NCBI GenBank assembly: GCA_002347985.1
Contig: DDYM01000026.1
Span: forward strand, 55,785-62,696
DNA: 6,912 nt
Direction of reading: 5' to 3'
Source of the DNA: Bacteroidetes bacterium UBA2234
GTDB taxonomy: Bacteria > Bacteroidota > Bacteroidia > NS11-12g > UBA955
Below, piece by piece: positions 1-6,912 of this stretch (position 1 is the first letter of the stretch; every line of letters starts with the position of its first letter). The notes beneath the pieces are model-generated. The model had not been told where the DNA came from. It did no database searches and worked only from the letters and a program-made list of their open reading frames with translations. Made by a program: the position numbers and the translations under genes.

Positions 1-1128
1 TATGAGGCGATTTTTAAACGCGGCGACAACAACAATATTCGATACGGACTGCAACAGGGCTTCAACGCCAGACTTTCGCTGCCCAACTTCTCGCTGCTAG
101 ACAAAATCAAAGTAAAAAACAGCTATCAACGAAAGAACACCGTATTCTCACTCAGTTATCAATTCGAAAACAACCCCAATTTCAAACGAAGCTCCCTGCC
201 CGCCTCGATTTCACTTCAATACACCCGACCCAATTTGAGTTGGTATTACACCCCTGTGGAATTGAGCTTTAACCGAAATGCCATTTCAGCGGCCTTCCTA
301 CCCACCCTGCCAAAGCTGGACCAGGACTTCGTAAAACGCGTCTTTACCGACCAAATTATTACGGCGGCAAAATTCGGTGGCCTGTATACGAACAACAAAA
401 ACAAACCCGGACAAACCTATTTCTTTGGTCGGTTCGGCTTTGAAACATCAGGAAATCTTCATCGCCTGATGCGATATATGTTTCAAGAAAACTATAACCC
501 CGATAGCTCTTATCAGTTTTTGGGCGTTAATTATTTTCAATATGCAAAAATCGAGTCGGAAATCCGCGTCAAACGCACCATAGACGAACTCAATAGCATC
601 GCATTTCGGGCCAATTTTGGCATGGCAATTCCTTACTGGAACAGCAGCGTGATCCCATACGACAAGCGATATTTCATTGGGGGAAGTAACAGTTTGAGGG
701 GTTGGAGACCGCGTGGAATAGGACCGGGCAATACCCCAAAAAGTTCGGGCTCTATCATCGACAGATCTGGAGAACTGCTTTTGGAAGCCAATCTAGAATA
801 CCGCTTCACATTGGTTAAGAACTTCATCGAAAGTGCCATTTTCTTGGACGCCGGTAACATTTGGAATCTCAGCAAAGAGGGCTCAGCCAATGGATACGGC
901 GTAATCCAGCGAGCCACATTCTTACCTGAGGTAGCATTGAATACGGGGATTGGATTTCGATTCGACCTGAGCCTATTTTTGTTTCGAATCGATTTGGGAT
1001 TGCCCATCCGCGACCCATCGAAAGATTTTGAAAAGCGCTGGGTAATGACAAAAAATGCAACAGGCAATTTCTCCAATTATATGAGAAATGAAAGCGCCGT
1101 GTGTATCGGAATTGGCTATCCTTTCTAA
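1..1128 (+). CDS. tamL: Omp85-family outer-membrane barrel, TamL-like (C-terminal part, 5' end outside window)
   Basis: The reading frame is open from base 1 to the TAA at 1126-1128, giving 375 residues with no start in view, so the N-terminus (signal sequence, POTRA domains and early barrel) lies to the left. A TTG at 235 is an internal codon, not a start. The signature GGSNSLRGWRPR (about window residues 227-238) contains the RGW version of the conserved loop-6 (V)RGF/Y motif of BamA/TamA barrels. It is followed by alternating barrel strands such as LLLEANLEYRFTL and a FLDAGNIW strand, and the chain ends in YPF with the terminal aromatic residue usual for outer-membrane barrels. Known role of the family: insertion or assembly of outer-membrane and surface proteins. 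In Bacteroidota this subtype is called TamL and is a lipoprotein partner of TamB. Assignment to the Omp85 superfamily is firm; TamL rather than another BamA paralogue is inferred from the signature and C-terminus. It is the first of three co-directional envelope genes. Confidence 0.85.
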   Translation, partial: YEAIFKRGDNNNIRYGLQQGFNARLSLPNFSLLDKIKVKNSYQRKNTVFSLSYQFENNPNFKRSSLPASISLQYTRPNLSWYYTPVELSFNRNAISAAFLPTLPKLDQDFVKRVFTDQIITAAKFGGLYTNNKNKPGQTYFFGRFGFETSGNLHRLMRYMFQENYNPDSSYQFLGVNYFQYAKIESEIRVKRTIDELNSIAFRANFGMAIPYWNSSVIPYDKRYFIGGSNSLRGWRPRGIGPGNTPKSSGSIIDRSGELLLEANLEYRFTLVKNFIESAIFLDAGNIWNLSKEGSANGYGVIQRATFLPEVALNTGIGFRFDLSLFLFRIDLGLPIRDPSKDFEKRWVMTKNATGNFSNYMRNESAVCIGIGYPF

Positions 1129-1240
1129 GCCGTATTGGTCCGATCAGCACAGAGTCACATCACCCTATTTTTACGAAATTCCCAAATGAAAAAACCTTTT
1201 TGGCATCATTTTTGGCAGTTGCGGGGCAAATCCATCATCC

Positions 1241-2041
1241 ATGTTGAATCGAATTTCAATTCTCGCCATTGCAATTTTTGCCATTTTTTCCTTCAGCAGC
1301 TGCTCTAGTTGGCTTGGGAAAGTGAACATTTTTCCTGTTGAACAAGACGTTGCCCTCGGCAAACAAGTCTCCCAGAGTTTTGAGCAAGGCAATGCCTCGG
1401 TGATCCTAGATTCTTCAAAAAACACCGTCCTTTACAATTATATCTACGGCATTCGCGATAGCATTCTGAAAACCAACCTTTTGACACACAAAGACGATTT
1501 TGCCTGGAGAATTCGCATCATTCACAACGATACCATTCAGAATGCCTTTTGTACGCCTGGAGGATTTATCTATGTGTATACCGGCTTGATGAAATACCTC
1601 GAAGGCGAAGACCAACTGGCCGGTGTTATGGGTCATGAAATGGCACATGCAGAAAAGCGACATTCAACCGATGCCATGACCAGAGAATTTGGAGCCAACC
1701 TCCTATTGGAATTGATTTTTGGACAGAACAAAGCGCAACTTCTTCAAATCGCCACGGGACTTGCGCAACTCGAATTTGGGAGAGAAGCAGAGACCGAGGC
1801 AGACAACTGTTCTGTGGATTGGCTGTATCAAACCGCGTACAACCCTGTCGGCGCCGCTGGCTTCTTTGAAAAAATTCAAAAAGAGAAAAACAAAATCAAC
1901 ATCCCCGAATTTCTCAGTACCCACCCTGACCCTGGTCATCGCGTAGAAAACATGAAAAAAAGATGGGCCGACAAAGGCTCAAAACCCGGTCAGACTTTTT
2001 CAGACCGATACAAAAAAATGCTCAACTATTTGCCAAAATAA
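1241..2041 (+). CDS. M48-family zinc metalloprotease, predicted lipoprotein
   Basis: The product has 266 residues. The N-terminus is a short basic start, a hydrophobic stretch and FSSC with Cys21, a relaxed Bacteroidota-type lipobox, so a lipid-anchored envelope location is predicted. The zinc site is visible: HEMAH at residues 132-136 (His132 and His136 ligands, Glu133 catalytic) and a downstream ETEAD at 184-188, where Glu184 fits the ExxAD third ligand of gluzincins. Other M48 hallmarks are GGFIYVYTGL (about 107-116) before the active-site helix and THPDPGHR (about 227-234). The chain ends about 30 residues later, so there is no TPR domain like that of E. coli BepA, and the architecture is closer to LoiP or YcaL. 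Known relatives degrade or help fold outer-membrane proteins; that role here is inference, supported by the Omp85 gene upstream. The ATG at 1241 is chosen because the signal peptide begins directly there. Upstream there is only a weak GGGG about 14 nt away. The 37-bp gap to the next gene suggests cotranscription. Confidence 0.92.
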   Translation: MLNRISILAIAIFAIFSFSSCSSWLGKVNIFPVEQDVALGKQVSQSFEQGNASVILDSSKNTVLYNYIYGIRDSILKTNLLTHKDDFAWRIRIIHNDTIQNAFCTPGGFIYVYTGLMKYLEGEDQLAGVMGHEMAHAEKRHSTDAMTREFGANLLLELIFGQNKAQLLQIATGLAQLEFGREAETEADNCSVDWLYQTAYNPVGAAGFFEKIQKEKNKINIPEFLSTHPDPGHRVENMKKRWADKGSKPGQTFSDRYKKMLNYLPK

Positions 2042-2078
2042 TCCGCAAATGGGCCCTGCAGAATAGGAAACATATTTC

Positions 2079-2564
2079 ATGATCAAAAAAAACCTCATAT
2101 TACTCATCTGTTTGATTGTCAATTTTTTATCGGCACAAACCGACTCGTTGGTAGGGGATGATCATGCAGATCTCGTGGCAATCAACGCCTTGTTGAAAGA
2201 GGCTGGATCACACTTGGGCACTGGCTACCGCGGAGGAGGAAAAACGCCGGCGGGATTTGACTGCAGCGGATTTGTTGGATATTGTTACAATACAGCACTG
2301 GGCATTCGAACTCCAGCAAGTTCTTCCCTATTTCACAATGCAGGAATCCACGTCAGTATTGCCAATGCGAGACCGGGGGATGTAATCTGTTTTAAAGGAC
2401 ATAGCACCAGCAGAAGGGTCATGGGCCACGTAGGCATCATCACCGAAGTCACCCCAAACGAGGTCTATTTCATTCACTCCGCTAGCAGCAGTGGAATTCG
2501 ATACGATGTCTTAAGCGCCCCTTACTACAAGTTGCGTTTTATGGATATTCGAAGATTCTTTTAA
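2079..2564 (+). CDS. Secreted NlpC/P60 peptidoglycan endopeptidase
   Basis: The product has 161 residues. Residues 1-19 form a classical signal peptide (MIKK, a hydrophobic core, then FLSA before QTDS). There is no lipobox cysteine at the cleavage end, so a soluble periplasmic enzyme is predicted, unlike the lipoprotein MepS (Spr) of E. coli. A single NlpC/P60 domain fills the rest. The catalytic Cys62 lies in GFDCSGFVGYCYN, His117 in MGHVGIIT, and His133 in FIHSASSSG fits the third polar residue. RPGDVICFKG (about 98-107) is the usual strand before the catalytic His. Family members cleave the D-Glu to meso-diaminopimelate bond or related bonds in stem peptides during wall growth or turnover; the exact bond here is not determinable. 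An AGGAAA at 2065-2070, 8 nt before the ATG, may serve as a weak ribosome-binding site. It follows the M48 gene by 37 bp and converges on clpC, with 15 bp between the two stop codons. Confidence 0.92.
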   Translation: MIKKNLILLICLIVNFLSAQTDSLVGDDHADLVAINALLKEAGSHLGTGYRGGGKTPAGFDCSGFVGYCYNTALGIRTPASSSLFHNAGIHVSIANARPGDVICFKGHSTSRRVMGHVGIITEVTPNEVYFIHSASSSGIRYDVLSAPYYKLRFMDIRRFF

Positions 2565-2579
2565 CCCGCCAAGGGCTTA

Positions 2580-5186
2580 TTATTCCTCCGATTTCTTGTC
2601 GGCCTTTGGCTTGGCAACACGCGTTTTCTTTGGAGCTTCGATGGCTTTATCTGCTTCAGGCAAGGCGATTTCCGCTTTCACAGGAGTGAAATTCAATTCT
2701 TCTGCTCCTTCTGCGCAATCCACCCTCAATTCATCGCCCTCTTTCAAATGACCTTGTAGCACCTGTTCCGCCAATGGCTCTTCCAAAAACTTTTGCAATG
2801 CTCTTTGCAATGGACGCGCACCGAAGTCGGCATCAAAACCTTTATCCGCCAAAAACACCTTCGCCGCATCGGTCAACGAAACCTTATATCCAATCTCTTG
2901 AATGCGCTTCAGCATTTTCACCATGCGAACATCCAAAATCTTGATAATCTCTTCTTTATCCAACGAATTGAACACAATCACATCGTCTATTCGATTCAAA
3001 AATTCGGGAGAGAAGAACTTGCGCAATTGCGTTTCTATCACCTGTTTTGAATCCTTCTCCTTGTTCACCTCTTTGGTTGCTGTTCCAAAGCCAACACCTG
3101 TTCCAAACTCCTTCAACTGCCTAGATCCAATGTTCGATGTCATGATAATTACCGTATTCCTAAAATCGATTTTACGACCCATGGAATCGGTCATCTGGCC
3201 TTCATCCAACACCTGCAAAAGCAAATTGAAAACATCTGGATGGGCTTTCTCTACTTCATCAAACAAAATCACTGAATAGGGTTTGCGACGAACCTTTTCG
3301 GTCAACATGCCGCCTTCTTCGTAACCCACATAACCTGGAGGGGCACCAACCAAACGACTTACGGCGAACTTCTCCATAAATTCCGACATATCGATACGAA
3401 TCATCGCATCGTCCGCATCGAACAAAAATTCACTCAACGACTTTGCCAATTCTGTTTTTCCCACACCGGTAGGACCCAAGAAAATGAATGACCCGATGGG
3501 TCGATTGGGCTCTTTAAATCCAGCGCGGGTACGTTGTATGGTTTTCGTCAGTTTTTCAATGGCTTTGTCCTGACCAATAACGCGCTTGCGCAAAGTATCC
3601 GCCATTGTGAGCAAACGTCTGCTTTCGTCTTCAGCCATTCTCTTCACAGGTATTCCTGTAATCATGGAAATCACGGCGGCAATATCATCTTCGGTAACCA
3701 TAAACTTTTCGGTTGCCGTTTGCGCTTCCCAACGGGCTTTGGCTGTTTCCAACTCTTCCAACAAACGCTTTTCAGTATCTCTCAACTTGGCGGCTTCTTC
3801 AAAATTCTGACTCTTCACCACCTTGTTTTTCTCCAATTTGATGGCTTCGATTTGGGTTTCAAAATCCACAATTTCCGCAGGAACATTGATGTTGCTGATG
3901 TGAACTCTCGCACCCGCCTCATCCAAAATATCAATGGCCTTGTCTGGCAAATGTCGATCACTCATATATCGCACACTCAAATCCACACAAGCCTTCAACG
4001 CCTCAGGCGTATATTTCACCCCGTGGTGATCTTCGTATTTGTTACAAATGTTATGTAAAATCTCAACGGTCTCCTCTGGCGATGCAGGCTCAATCAACAC
4101 CATTTGAAATCTGCGCTCCAAAGCACCATCCTTTTCAATGTATTGACGGTATTCGTCTAAGGTTGTGGCCCCGATGCACTGGATTTCTCCCCGCGCCAAA
4201 GCCGGCTTAAACATATTTGAGGCATCCAAAGAACCACTGGCACCACCGGCACCCACGATTGTGTGTATCTCATCGATGAACAAAATCACGTCATCCGCCT
4301 TCTCCAACTCCATCATCAACGCTTTCATCCGTTCTTCAAACTGACCGCGATATTTTGTACCAGCAACCATCGAAGCGATATCCAAACTCACCACGCGTTT
4401 GTTAAACAAGACACGACTTACTTTTCTTTGAATGATGCGAAGCGCCAATCCCTCCGCGATAGCTGTTTTTCCAACGCCGGGCTCACCAATCAAAACAGGG
4501 TTGTTCTTTTTACGACGACTCAACACCTGACTTACGCGCTCAATCTCTTTTTCACGACCCACGATGGGATCCAATTTTCCTTCTTCAGCGGCTTTGGTTA
4601 GGTCTCTTCCAAAATTATCCAGTACTGGCGTTTTGGTTTTCGTCTTCCCCTTCCTCGCCTCGATGGCCTTTTGCTCTTCGCGATAAAAATCCTCTGGGGT
4701 TTCATTTTCGTCTCCACCCGATTCTGAATTTTCATTGCGCAGATTGGATGTGTCTACCCCTTCTTCCAAAGCCGATTTAAACACATCATAATTCACCCCA
4801 TATTGATTCAATATCTTCGATGCCACATTGTCCTCATCGCGCAAAATCGAAAGTAACAAATGTTCTGTTCCAATGAGATCTGTTTTGAAAATCTTTGCTT
4901 CCAAATACGTGATCTTCAAGGCCTTTTCGGCTTGCTTGGTGAGGGGGATATTTCCCAGATTTGCCGTTTTAGAGGCTGTGGTGCGAATGACATCTTCTAT
5001 GCTCTTTTTCAAGCGCAACGCATCGATATCCAGCATTTTGATTGTTTGAATGGCTTTGCCTTCCCCTTCGCGGATAATCCCCAAAAGCAGATGCTCGCAG
5101 CCAATATAATCATGCCCCAACCGGATGGCTTCTTCCCGGCTGTATTGAATCACTTCCTTTACTCTTTGTGAAAATTTTGCTTCCAT
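2580..5186 (-). CDS. clpC: ATP-dependent unfoldase ClpC (Hsp100, ClpP partner)
   Basis: The product has 868 residues from the ATG at 5184-5186, a complete ClpC. In order: two Clp-N repeats (about 1-65 and 80-140), an acidic then lysine-rich linker (about 150-190), the D1 AAA+ module, a UVR/M domain coiled coil (about 444-480), the D2 AAA+ module and a charged tail. D1 has Walker A GEPGVGKT (234-241), Walker B VILFIDE (300-306) and pore loop KYRG (278-281). D2 has Walker A GPTGVGKT (571-578), Walker B VILFDE (639-644), pore loop GYVGYEEGG (618-626) and sensor-2 FGAR (788-791). A VGF at 698-700, within GTGVGFG, matches the ClpP-docking loop, so a ClpCP protease is expected. The UVR segment separates it from ClpA and ClpB. 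The frame stays open upstream to an ATG at 5249, but homologues begin at the [13 protein letters not shown] segment, so 5186 is preferred. No Shine-Dalgarno is visible. It is divergent from dnaB. Confidence 0.97.
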   Translation of the reverse strand: MEAKFSQRVKEVIQYSREEAIRLGHDYIGCEHLLLGIIREGEGKAIQTIKMLDIDALRLKKSIEDVIRTTASKTANLGNIPLTKQAEKALKITYLEAKIFKTDLIGTEHLLLSILRDEDNVASKILNQYGVNYDVFKSALEEGVDTSNLRNENSESGGDENETPEDFYREEQKAIEARKGKTKTKTPVLDNFGRDLTKAAEEGKLDPIVGREKEIERVSQVLSRRKKNNPVLIGEPGVGKTAIAEGLALRIIQRKVSRVLFNKRVVSLDIASMVAGTKYRGQFEERMKALMMELEKADDVILFIDEIHTIVGAGGASGSLDASNMFKPALARGEIQCIGATTLDEYRQYIEKDGALERRFQMVLIEPASPEETVEILHNICNKYEDHHGVKYTPEALKACVDLSVRYMSDRHLPDKAIDILDEAGARVHISNINVPAEIVDFETQIEAIKLEKNKVVKSQNFEEAAKLRDTEKRLLEELETAKARWEAQTATEKFMVTEDDIAAVISMITGIPVKRMAEDESRRLLTMADTLRKRVIGQDKAIEKLTKTIQRTRAGFKEPNRPIGSFIFLGPTGVGKTELAKSLSEFLFDADDAMIRIDMSEFMEKFAVSRLVGAPPGYVGYEEGGMLTEKVRRKPYSVILFDEVEKAHPDVFNLLLQVLDEGQMTDSMGRKIDFRNTVIIMTSNIGSRQLKEFGTGVGFGTATKEVNKEKDSKQVIETQLRKFFSPEFLNRIDDVIVFNSLDKEEIIKILDVRMVKMLKRIQEIGYKVSLTDAAKVFLADKGFDADFGARPLQRALQKFLEEPLAEQVLQGHLKEGDELRVDCAEGAEELNFTPVKAEIALPEADKAIEAPKKTRVAKPKADKKSEE

Positions 5187-5428
5187 GTTTTGGCTATGCT
5201 TATGTACAAATGTATGGGCTCGAAATGGGATTTTATTCACCTTTAACAAACAAGCCCTAACACTGTATGTTTTGTTGGAAATAGCACGAATTATACCAAG
5301 TTTCGCTCCCCCATTTTATCTGTCAATCTGTCGGTTTAACACCCTCCACCGCACATCAAAAATGTTCAAAAGTTTTGTTCCCGAAAAATGAAAAAAACTT
5401 TCCACTTTCGTCTTACTTTGTAGGTCCT
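5187..5428. promoter_or_regulatory. Divergent clpC/dnaB intergenic control region
   Basis: These 242 bp separate two outward-facing genes, so the clpC promoter and probably the dnaB promoter lie here. Compared with the Bacteroidota promoter form (TTTG near -33, TAnnTTTG near -7), the best match is TACATTTG on the minus strand at 5214-5207, about 20 bp before the clpC ATG, but no TTTG sits at the expected distance upstream. On the plus strand TTACTTTG (5413-5420) matches all but one conserved base, yet lies only 8 bp before the dnaB ATG and also lacks a properly spaced TTTG. A tandem repeat, ATCTGTC at 5318-5324 and 5326-5332, lies near the middle and could be an operator or chance. No CIRCE or CtsR-type operator was seen. 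That the region is regulatory follows from gene orientation; the individual boxes are weak candidates. Confidence 0.5.
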
Positions 5429-6912
5429 ATGGACGAGAACACCAACCTCCGAAACACACGCAAAAGAGTTAATGTGCCAAAAATCATCGGTCCCGATGCC
5501 AGTGGTCGTATGCCTCCAAATGCGCGCGAATTGGAAGAAGCTGTTCTTGGCGCCATGATGTTGGAGCGCGATAAGATTCATACGGCCATTGAAATCCTGA
5601 CCGAAAATCACTTCTATGCTCCCGAAAATGGCAAGATATTCAAGGTGATTCACAAACTATACAACGATGGTGGCGCAGTTGACTTACTTACGGTAGCCAA
5701 CGAGTTGAGAAACAACAGTGAATTGGATATTATTGGTGGTGCCTATTATTTGGCCACCCTCACCAGCAAAGTATCGTCCGCAGCCAACCTCGATTATCAC
5801 GCCCGAATCCTAACCCAGAAATTTGTTCAAAGAGAATTGATTCGCGTAGCCGGCGAAATCTCTATGGATGCCTACGACGATGCCTTGGACTCCTTCGAAA
5901 TGCTCGATGACTGCGAACGCAAACTGTATGAAATTAAAAATGCCGGTTTGAAACGCAGCTATCAGGGAATCGATCAGCTTTTACAGCGGGCGATGAAAGA
6001 CTTGGAAGCAAGGCAGGCAACCGACAATTCAGGGATTACAGGGGTTGCAACCGGATTTAGCGACCTCGATAGAATCACAAGCGGATGGCAGGCTTCCGAC
6101 TTAATCATCCTTGCCGCCCGTCCGGCGATGGGTAAAACCGCCTTTGCCTTGAGTTTGATGCGAAACGCCGCTGTGGACTTCGGTAAAAAAGTCATGATCT
6201 TCTCGCTAGAGATGGCCGATGTACAGTTGGTCAATCGTTTGATGAGTGGAGAGGCCGAAATCGAATCAGACAAAATCAAGAAGAGCAACCTAACGGAACA
6301 GGAGTGGCAGCGCTTGCACGACAAAACAGGTCTTTTGGGTTCGGCCAGTATTTATATAGACGATACGCCGCAGTTGAGCATCTTTGACTTAACAGCCAAA
6401 TGTAGACGGATTCACTCTCAAGGCGGTTTGGATTTGGTAGTTGTGGATTATTTGCAGTTGTTGCGCCACGAAACCAAAGGCCAGGGCAATCGTGAACAAG
6501 AAATCGCTTTCATTTCAAGAGCCCTCAAGGGCCTCGCCAAGGAATTAAGCATCCCTGTGATCGCCTTGGCACAGTTAAGTCGTGAAGTAGAAAAACGCGG
6601 CAACAAACGTCCCCAACTTTCCGATTTGCGTGAATCAGGATCCATTGAACAAGATGCCGACATGGTGATGTTCTTATATCGCGATGAATACTATCAAAAA
6701 ATGGGAATGAACGAGCCCGGCGCGCAATCCGCACCCAACGAAAGTCCGGGCAGTGAAATTGCGGGATTAACGGAAATTATCATTGGAAAAAACCGTCATG
6801 GCGAAACAGGTTCTGCCTTTGCTAAGTTCATCGGACAATTTTCAAAATTTGTAGATTTGGATCCACAGGACAGGATGATGCTCGACAACAAAGGGGGTGA
6901 TTTCAATTTCTA
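5429..6912 (+). CDS. dnaB: Replicative DNA helicase DnaB (3' end at window edge)
   Basis: An open frame of 494 codons runs from the ATG at 5429-5431 to the right edge without a stop. The last two bases are 'ta', which could begin a stop codon or a tyrosine codon, so the gene is complete or nearly so. The DnaB-N domain covers about residues 30-135 (ARELEEAVLGAMM start), followed by a linker and the RecA-like helicase domain from about 200. Walker A is ARPAMGKTA (230-238), the catalytic-Glu region is FSLEMAD (258-264), Walker B is DLVVVDYLQLL (335-345), and QLSREVEKR (382-390), LRESGSIEQDAD (400-411) and IIGKNRHGETG (451-461, with a probable arginine finger at Arg456) follow. No intein interrupts these motifs. 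The ring hexamer unwinds DNA at the fork and binds primase. The ATG at 5429 gives a basic leader of about 28 residues before the conserved domain; Met28 at 5510 is the alternative start. TAGG lies only 4 nt upstream of the ATG. Confidence 0.96.
   Translation, partial: MDENTNLRNTRKRVNVPKIIGPDASGRMPPNARELEEAVLGAMMLERDKIHTAIEILTENHFYAPENGKIFKVIHKLYNDGGAVDLLTVANELRNNSELDIIGGAYYLATLTSKVSSAANLDYHARILTQKFVQRELIRVAGEISMDAYDDALDSFEMLDDCERKLYEIKNAGLKRSYQGIDQLLQRAMKDLEARQATDNSGITGVATGFSDLDRITSGWQASDLIILAARPAMGKTAFALSLMRNAAVDFGKKVMIFSLEMADVQLVNRLMSGEAEIESDKIKKSNLTEQEWQRLHDKTGLLGSASIYIDDTPQLSIFDLTAKCRRIHSQGGLDLVVVDYLQLLRHETKGQGNREQEIAFISRALKGLAKELSIPVIALAQLSREVEKRGNKRPQLSDLRESGSIEQDADMVMFLYRDEYYQKMGMNEPGAQSAPNESPGSEIAGLTEIIIGKNRHGETGSAFAKFIGQFSKFVDLDPQDRMMLDNKGGDFNF

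Noticed and set aside
1186..1308. A 40-codon open frame (start MKKPFWHHFWQLRGK) overlapping the beginning of the M48 gene in another frame.
   Set aside because: It overlaps the well-supported signal peptide region of the M48 gene, lacks a recognisable domain or convincing ribosome-binding site, and its residues look like a frame shadow (rich in His, Phe, Asn and Cys).
2562..2579. Possible bidirectional hairpin terminator TAACCC / GGG(C)TTA between the NlpC/P60 and clpC stops.
   Set aside because: The stem is only six pairs with a bulged C, three of them A-T, and no T-run follows on either strand.
2793..5171. Several open frames of 70-174 codons on the plus strand inside clpC.
   Set aside because: All lie antisense to a complete, motif-rich ClpC; none has a recognisable domain, and their composition is that of reverse-strand shadows.
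5286..5332. A TTGACA and a TATAAT on the minus strand upstream of clpC, resembling a sigma-70 promoter of E. coli type.
   Set aside because: The spacer between them is about 25 bp instead of about 17, and the Bacteroidota primary sigma factor prefers a different consensus.
5974..6734. Minus-strand open frames of about 70-116 codons within dnaB, and a 95-codon one over its start.
   Set aside because: They are antisense to conserved DnaB domains, with no recognisable motif of their own.
5429..6912. Possible intein or insertion in dnaB, a frequent intein host gene.
   Set aside because: Walker A, Walker B and the downstream motifs are contiguous with normal spacing and there are no splicing motifs.

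Overview
The window looks like ordinary chromosomal DNA from a member of the Bacteroidota. Four things suggest this. The first gene encodes a TamL-type Omp85 barrel with the GGSNSLRGWRPR signature typical of that phylum. The M48 lipoprotein and the NlpC/P60 protein have Bacteroidota-style export signals, with a relaxed lipobox and an 'SAQ' cleavage end respectively. The ClpC and DnaB sequences are of the phylum's type. Gene starts mostly lack clear Shine-Dalgarno sequences. A genus cannot be named from this sequence.

Layout. Positions 1-1128 (+) hold the C-terminal half of a TamA/BamA-family outer-membrane barrel, cut by the left edge. A 112-bp gap follows. Then come an M48 zinc metalloprotease lipoprotein (1241-2041, +) and, 37 bp later, a secreted NlpC/P60 cell-wall peptidase (2079-2564, +). 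Only 15 bp separate this from the convergent clpC (2580-5186, -), a full-length Hsp100 unfoldase. A 242-bp divergent intergenic region (5187-5428) must carry the clpC promoter and probably that of dnaB. The replicative helicase gene dnaB (5429-6912, +) reaches the right edge within a codon or a few of its probable end.

How the genes fit together. The three left-hand genes all act in the envelope (outer-membrane insertion, periplasmic or outer-membrane proteolysis, peptidoglycan hydrolysis) and could form one co-directional transcription unit. clpC (cytoplasmic protein quality control) and dnaB (chromosome replication) are housekeeping genes sharing a divergent control region.

No RNA gene, mobile element, CRISPR array, attachment site or large repeat was seen, and no gap exceeds 300 bp. 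I found no sign of an undescribed system; the findings below are modest points about gene starts, neighbourhood and lineage-specific segments.
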